Shown: positions 5,998 through 7,130 of the stretch, piece after piece
How positions within the stretch are numbered: position 1 is the first letter of the stretch
Layout of the letters: every line of letters starts with the position of its first letter
Notes under the pieces: model-generated
Seen by the model: the letters and a program-made list of their open reading frames with translations, nothing else
Database searches by the model: none
Told to the model about the DNA's origin: nothing
Made by a program: the position numbers and the translations under genes
Source: an uncultured Brevundimonas sp.
GTDB taxonomy: Bacteria > Pseudomonadota > Alphaproteobacteria > Caulobacterales > Caulobacteraceae
Assembly (NCBI GenBank): GCA_946481425.1
Contig: CAMLNT010000117.1
Span: forward strand, 1-7,130
Direction: 5' to 3'
DNA length: 7,130 nucleotides

Positions 5998-6043
5998 GTT
6001 CTTGCCGGTTTGCTGGATCAGGTGCCTCAAGGATCCGCAAAAC

Positions 6044-6373
6044 TCAGAAAAGCTTCGGCATTCCCGGGATGTTCATGCCGGCCATCGGGCCGGCGGCCTC
6101 GCGCATGAGGGCGTTGTTGGCTTCGTCCAGCTTGCGCTTGGCGTCGGCGTGGGCGGCCATGATGAGGTCCGCGAGGATTTCGGCGTCGCCGTCGGCGAGC
6201 AGCGACGGGTCGATGGTGAGGGCCGTTAGTGCCGAAGGGCCCTTGAGGGTCACGCTGACCAGGCCGCCACCGGACGAGCCGTCGGCGGAGGTATTGGCCA
6301 TCTTTTCCTGGGCGGCCTGCATGCGGGCCTGCATGGCCTGGGCCTGCTGCATCAGGGCGTTGAGGTCTTTCAT
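6044..6373 (-). CDS. ybaB: YbaB/EbfC family nucleoid-associated protein
   Basis: YbaB/EbfC proteins are small dimeric DNA-binding proteins that coat the nucleoid and are commonly encoded beside dnaX. This one has 109 residues, the usual family length. A long N-terminal helix rich in Met, Gln and Ala (1-28, with LMQQAQAMQARMQAAQEKM) leads into beta strands at about 37-56 (GLVSVTLKG and ALTALTIDP). A second helix at about 62-92 contains the family-typical ILADLIMAAHADAKRKLDE, and a Met/Pro/Gly-rich tail (PMAGMNIPGMPKLF) ends the protein. The start is ATG 6371-6373, only six bases after the dnaX stop, so the two are co-transcribed and probably translationally coupled. recR, often the next gene, does not follow; the next gene downstream is the membrane protein under its own promoter. 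Confidence 0.95.
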   Translation of the reverse strand: MKDLNALMQQAQAMQARMQAAQEKMANTSADGSSGGGLVSVTLKGPSALTALTIDPSLLADGDAEILADLIMAAHADAKRKLDEANNALMREAAGPMAGMNIPGMPKLF

Positions 6374-6379
6374 GGTCGT

Positions 6380-7130
6380 CTACTCGTCTTCGGTGGGCTC
6401 GACGTCGCCGAGGATCGGAGCCTCGACCGGCGCCGGGGCCAGTTTGCGGATGTGGGCCAGTTCGGACCCGGGGAAGGTTTCGAGCACGGCCAGGACGAAG
6501 GGGTCGCTTTCGATGGCGGCCCGTTCTTCGTTGAGGCGCCGTCGCTCGCGTTCGTAGAGGCTCTCCCCGCCCCCGCCTCCCTCTGTCGCGACCAGCCAGG
6601 GCCGGCCGGTCCATTCGCGCAAGCGGCCCACCAGCCGCCGCGTCAGGTCGGGCGGGCAGTCCGGCGCGGGCTCGAAGGTGATCCGGCCGGGCTGGAAGGA
6701 CACCAGCTTCACGAAGCGCTGGACGTCCATCAGCAGCTTCACGTCGCGCTTCTGCTCGATCAGGGCGACGGTCTCGTCGAAGGTCTGGGGGTTCGGCTGG
6801 GCCGGGGCCGCGGCACGGGCCGGGGCCACGGCGACCGCGCCGCCCGAACCACCCGCCACGCGGCCGCCACCGGACGGCGGTGCGCCGATCGGAGCCTCGC
6901 CCGACTGGAGCCGGCGGATCATGTCCTCCGGCGGCGGCAGGTCGGAGGCGTAGCAGATCCGCAGGATCGCCATCTCGGCGGCGGCGGCCGGATCGGGCGC
7001 ACGCCGGACCTCCTCATGCGCCTTCATCAGCAGCTGCCAGACGCGAGCGAGCGTGCCGGCCGACAGATTGGTCCCGAGCGCGGCCATGCGCTGCGCCTGG
7101 TCGTTGGGCAGGCGGGTGGCGGCGGGGCCA
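6380..7130 (-). CDS. dnaX: DNA polymerase III subunit gamma/tau, C-terminal part (5' end cut by window)
   Basis: DnaX is the clamp-loader ATPase subunit that loads the beta clamp and links polymerase cores. Only the last 250 residues are in the window; the ATPase domains lie beyond base 7130. The first visible part belongs to domain III, with the characteristic LARVWQLLMKAHEEV and APDPAAAAEMAILRICYASDLPPPEDMI run (split here only for readability). A Gly/Ala/Pro-rich linker follows. Next is a tau-type C-terminal domain with FVKLVSFQPGRITFEPAPD, the RLREWTGRPWLVA block and FPGSELAHIRKLAP, the style seen in alphaproteobacterial DnaX. Because the gene is open at the edge, the ATG at 7085-7087 is an internal methionine and not the start. 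The stop TAG at 6380-6382 is followed closely by ybaB. No A-rich slippery heptamer like that used in E. coli to make gamma is seen in this part. Confidence 0.95.
   Translation of the reverse strand, partial: GPAATRLPNDQAQRMAALGTNLSAGTLARVWQLLMKAHEEVRRAPDPAAAAEMAILRICYASDLPPPEDMIRRLQSGEAPIGAPPSGGGRVAGGSGGAVAVAPARAAAPAQPNPQTFDETVALIEQKRDVKLLMDVQRFVKLVSFQPGRITFEPAPDCPPDLTRRLVGRLREWTGRPWLVATEGGGGGESLYERERRRLNEERAAIESDPFVLAVLETFPGSELAHIRKLAPAPVEAPILGDVEPTEDE

Larger units (their letters stand above)
5942..6043. other. Intergenic region between ybaB and the membrane protein gene
   Basis: These 102 bases hold the promoter and inverted repeats described separately. The ybaB-proximal part (about 6000-6043) contains only a weak GGATC/GATCC dyad (6015-6036) without a T-run. 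No convincing terminator for dnaX-ybaB is visible, so some read-through into the next genes is possible. Confidence 0.5.

Noticed and set aside
5940..6557. A 205-residue plus-strand open frame across ybaB and the end of dnaX
   Set aside because: It is antisense to two conserved genes and its Ser/Ala/Arg-rich product is not protein-like.
6564..6582. G-rich run on the coding strand of dnaX as a quadruplex or frameshift site
   Set aside because: It encodes a plain Gly run (EGGGGGES), cannot supply four separate GGG tracts, and has no slippery heptamer or downstream stem evident by eye.

Overview
The window looks like ordinary chromosomal DNA of a GC-rich alphaproteobacterium. The DnaX C-terminal part, the dnaX-ybaB pair, the Hsp33 and PabB sequences and the strong G/C preference at third codon positions all fit the Caulobacterales (a Caulobacter or Brevundimonas-like organism). 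That placement is an inference from protein style and codon use, not from a search. I see no tRNA, rRNA, CRISPR array, insertion sequence or phage gene.

Layout from left to right. (1) 1-592, minus: a HAD-IB phosphatase of the phosphoserine phosphatase type, cut by the window edge. (2) 634-1971, minus: a short-chain dehydrogenase whose catalytic domain is followed by an unusual tail of two hydrophobic segments flanking a nonapeptide repeat. (3) 1972-2131: a divergent intergenic region with a perfect 15-bp inverted repeat. (4) 2132-3019, plus: the redox chaperone Hsp33, the only plus-strand gene. (5) 2983-5941, minus: a tightly packed four-gene run, in transcription order a six-helix membrane protein, a winged-helix regulator, a protein tyrosine phosphatase and PabB (aminodeoxychorismate synthase component I). 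Gaps are 2 and 9 bases, then a 4-base stop/start overlap. A good promoter-like sequence and two inverted repeats lie in front of it. (6) 6044-7130, minus: ybaB and the C-terminal part of dnaX, the usual replication/nucleoid pair.

How the genes may work together: the membrane protein and winged-helix protein look like a regulator/partner pair that could control its own promoter. The phosphatase and pabB seem to be carried along by read-through and translational coupling. Hsp33 and PabB are convergent and their coding ends overlap by 37 bases. No clearly new defence or mobile system is visible. The points most worth checking are the missing canonical start codon of pabB, the repeat-bearing tail of the dehydrogenase, the palindrome upstream of hslO, and the operator-like repeats at the membrane protein promoter.
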